Shown piece by piece: positions 62,596 to 64,000 of a DNA stretch of 64,000 bases. Position 1 is the first letter of the stretch. Each line of letters opens with the position of its first letter. The DNA comes from Margaritifera margaritifera (taxonomy: Eukaryota > Mollusca > Bivalvia > Unionida > Margaritiferidae). The DNA lies in assembly GCA_029931535.1 (NCBI GenBank), contig JAQPZY010001521.1, forward strand, positions 434,001 through 498,000, written 5' to 3'. The notes beneath the pieces were generated by a model, which was not told the DNA's origin, ran no database searches, and saw only the letters and a program-made list of their open reading frames with translations. Both the position numbers and the translations under genes were made by a program.

Positions 62596-64000
62596 TAAAA
62601 AGTTCCATTTTGAATATTTTTTTATACTTTGAAAATGTCCAGTATTGTCTTTTAATTACTGCTGTAGATCTCATTGTAAGGTGTATTGTTTTCTAGACTT
62701 GACTAATTCGGTGTTATACATATTCCAAAATTTGTATTTACCTGATTGTATGCACTGATTAATTAAAAATACCAGCTAAATGTCCTCGCATGGCGATATG
62801 TGCTACAGAAAAATGAATTATGAAATGTTCAAAATTTTGAAAAAGAACAATGTATATTTAGGAAATAACTCGTACTCCTCAGGCGTCAACTGTGTCAGGT
62901 AAACACCGGTTTTGTGAGCTCGAGGGGTATCATAGCACAAGGTGTTTATCATTGATTTCTTTTGTAACTTATTTATTAAATATAGTAATAATTTTGTAAT
63001 ATCTACTAAAGTAAAGGTAATTGCGTTTAGGTTTGGTGCAATGAATGTAGAAAGCAGTAAGTTTATGATGTGATGTGTTATTTGCTTTGCTCTAATGTAT
63101 TTGGAATACTCACTGGATTGACACAAATGTCAATGCCAGAACGTATTAGAGAAATGAATTCAAATCGATAGAGAAAAGTCTATTATTATAGCATCTCTCA
63201 TTAATTGCCGAACATAGATGAAGTCAACGAATTAAATACCTATTTTTCGCCCGAATAGTTATGATACTGGATAGGGGGACAAAACGTTTCTACTAAAATT
63301 TCATGCAGTTGAAGGATGTTAAAATCGTAAACAAAGACAAAAAGGTTCTTGTGCATAAAAATATCCAGGAACCGCTGTGGGCAAGAACAAAAGTATTCTA
63401 ATGTCAGAAATTATTAGTTATTAATATGATATGATTTGCATTAATAAATTAGAATGGTTTTTAGTTTGTTAGAGAAATGATATTTATTACTTTGTCATCT
63501 CTTTCTTGTTTTGTACATATTCGTTTTGAAAATAGAAAATATGTGTGTCCATATTTGAAAAGTTAAATCATCTTCTTTTTAATCATGTTGTGTCTTCCTT
63601 TTTCTTTTTTACACCTAAACTTAAACAAAAGATAAGATGTGCCCGTTTATTTAGAACAAAGGTCTCTATTGACAATGGCCTATTTTAGGACAAAAGATGT
63701 TTTGGTAGGTATTTTGTTCTTGATCTTTATGATATTGTTTTTCACCTGTTGTATATTTCATCCTGTGTTCTGTGTTAGACGGAAATGAATAAAGATGTTT
63801 TTGGTAGGTATTTTGTTCTTGACCTTTTTGATATTGTTTTTTATTTCTTTTACGTTTCATCCTGTATTCTATCTTAGAGGGAGATGAATAAAGATGTTTT
63901 TATATGTATGCAACTGATGTTTGTCTAGTATATATGCAACATATGAAGTCGCCTGAAAATTTCGTTGAAATTTATACCTTATTGATAGCTGCAAGAATGG
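62596..64000. repeat. Unit 5: start of a further diverged copy
   Basis: At 62596 (taaaaagttccattttgaat) the sequence restarts at the equivalent of unit position 1 and stays collinear with unit 1 positions 1 to ~1460 to the window edge, at a divergence similar to unit 4. The array therefore continues beyond the window. Confidence 0.88.

Overview
The window is AT-rich, intron-containing metazoan DNA, full of simple repeats and decayed retrotransposons. No bacterial operon, phage or CRISPR structure is visible. A non-LTR family ending in (AATC)n, a second one ending in (CGAAA)n, Ty3/Gypsy debris, a tRNA-headed SINE and long (TA)n, (GA)n and (TATG)n tracts fit a lophotrochozoan, most likely a mollusc. 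That assignment is inference, not proof.

Layout: (1) 1-27835 holds two full copies and one partial copy of an ~11.6 kb tandem unit (starts 1, 11618, 23244), nearly identical to one another. (2) 27836-~53840 is unrelated DNA that interrupts the third unit near its position 4585. It holds an element with ~270 bp inverted repeats, a scrambled Gypsy element, two decayed non-LTR elements with RNase H, a 50-bp minisatellite, an unidentified degenerate coding remnant, a C2H2 zinc-finger pseudogene and a SINE. (3) 52235-55527 contains a diverged ~2.1 kb tandem duplication carrying a piece of the unit. (4) 55525-64000 is an older, clearly diverged copy of the unit running into the start of a further copy.

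The main biological content is one gene per complete unit, on the minus strand (6951-8670 and 18567-20266). Joining three open exons at good splice sites gives the same ~217-residue secreted protein in both units: signal peptide, predicted amphipathic helices, four N-glycosylation sequons and two cysteines. The visible intron phases are 1-0-0, with the phase-1 intron in the signal-peptide region. This is the arrangement known for vertebrate class I helical cytokines and hormones (growth hormone, erythropoietin, IL-6 group). I propose that the array amplifies an undescribed invertebrate four-helix cytokine-like gene. The diverged copy at 57634-59680 is a pseudogene. An extra open exon lies just 3' of the gene: its splice acceptor is intact only in the pseudogene copy and is lost in both intact copies. 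The first coding exon was not identified.

Most other open frames of 60-140 codons look like chance or repeat-derived frames. No tRNA or rRNA gene was recognised apart from the tRNA-like SINE head.
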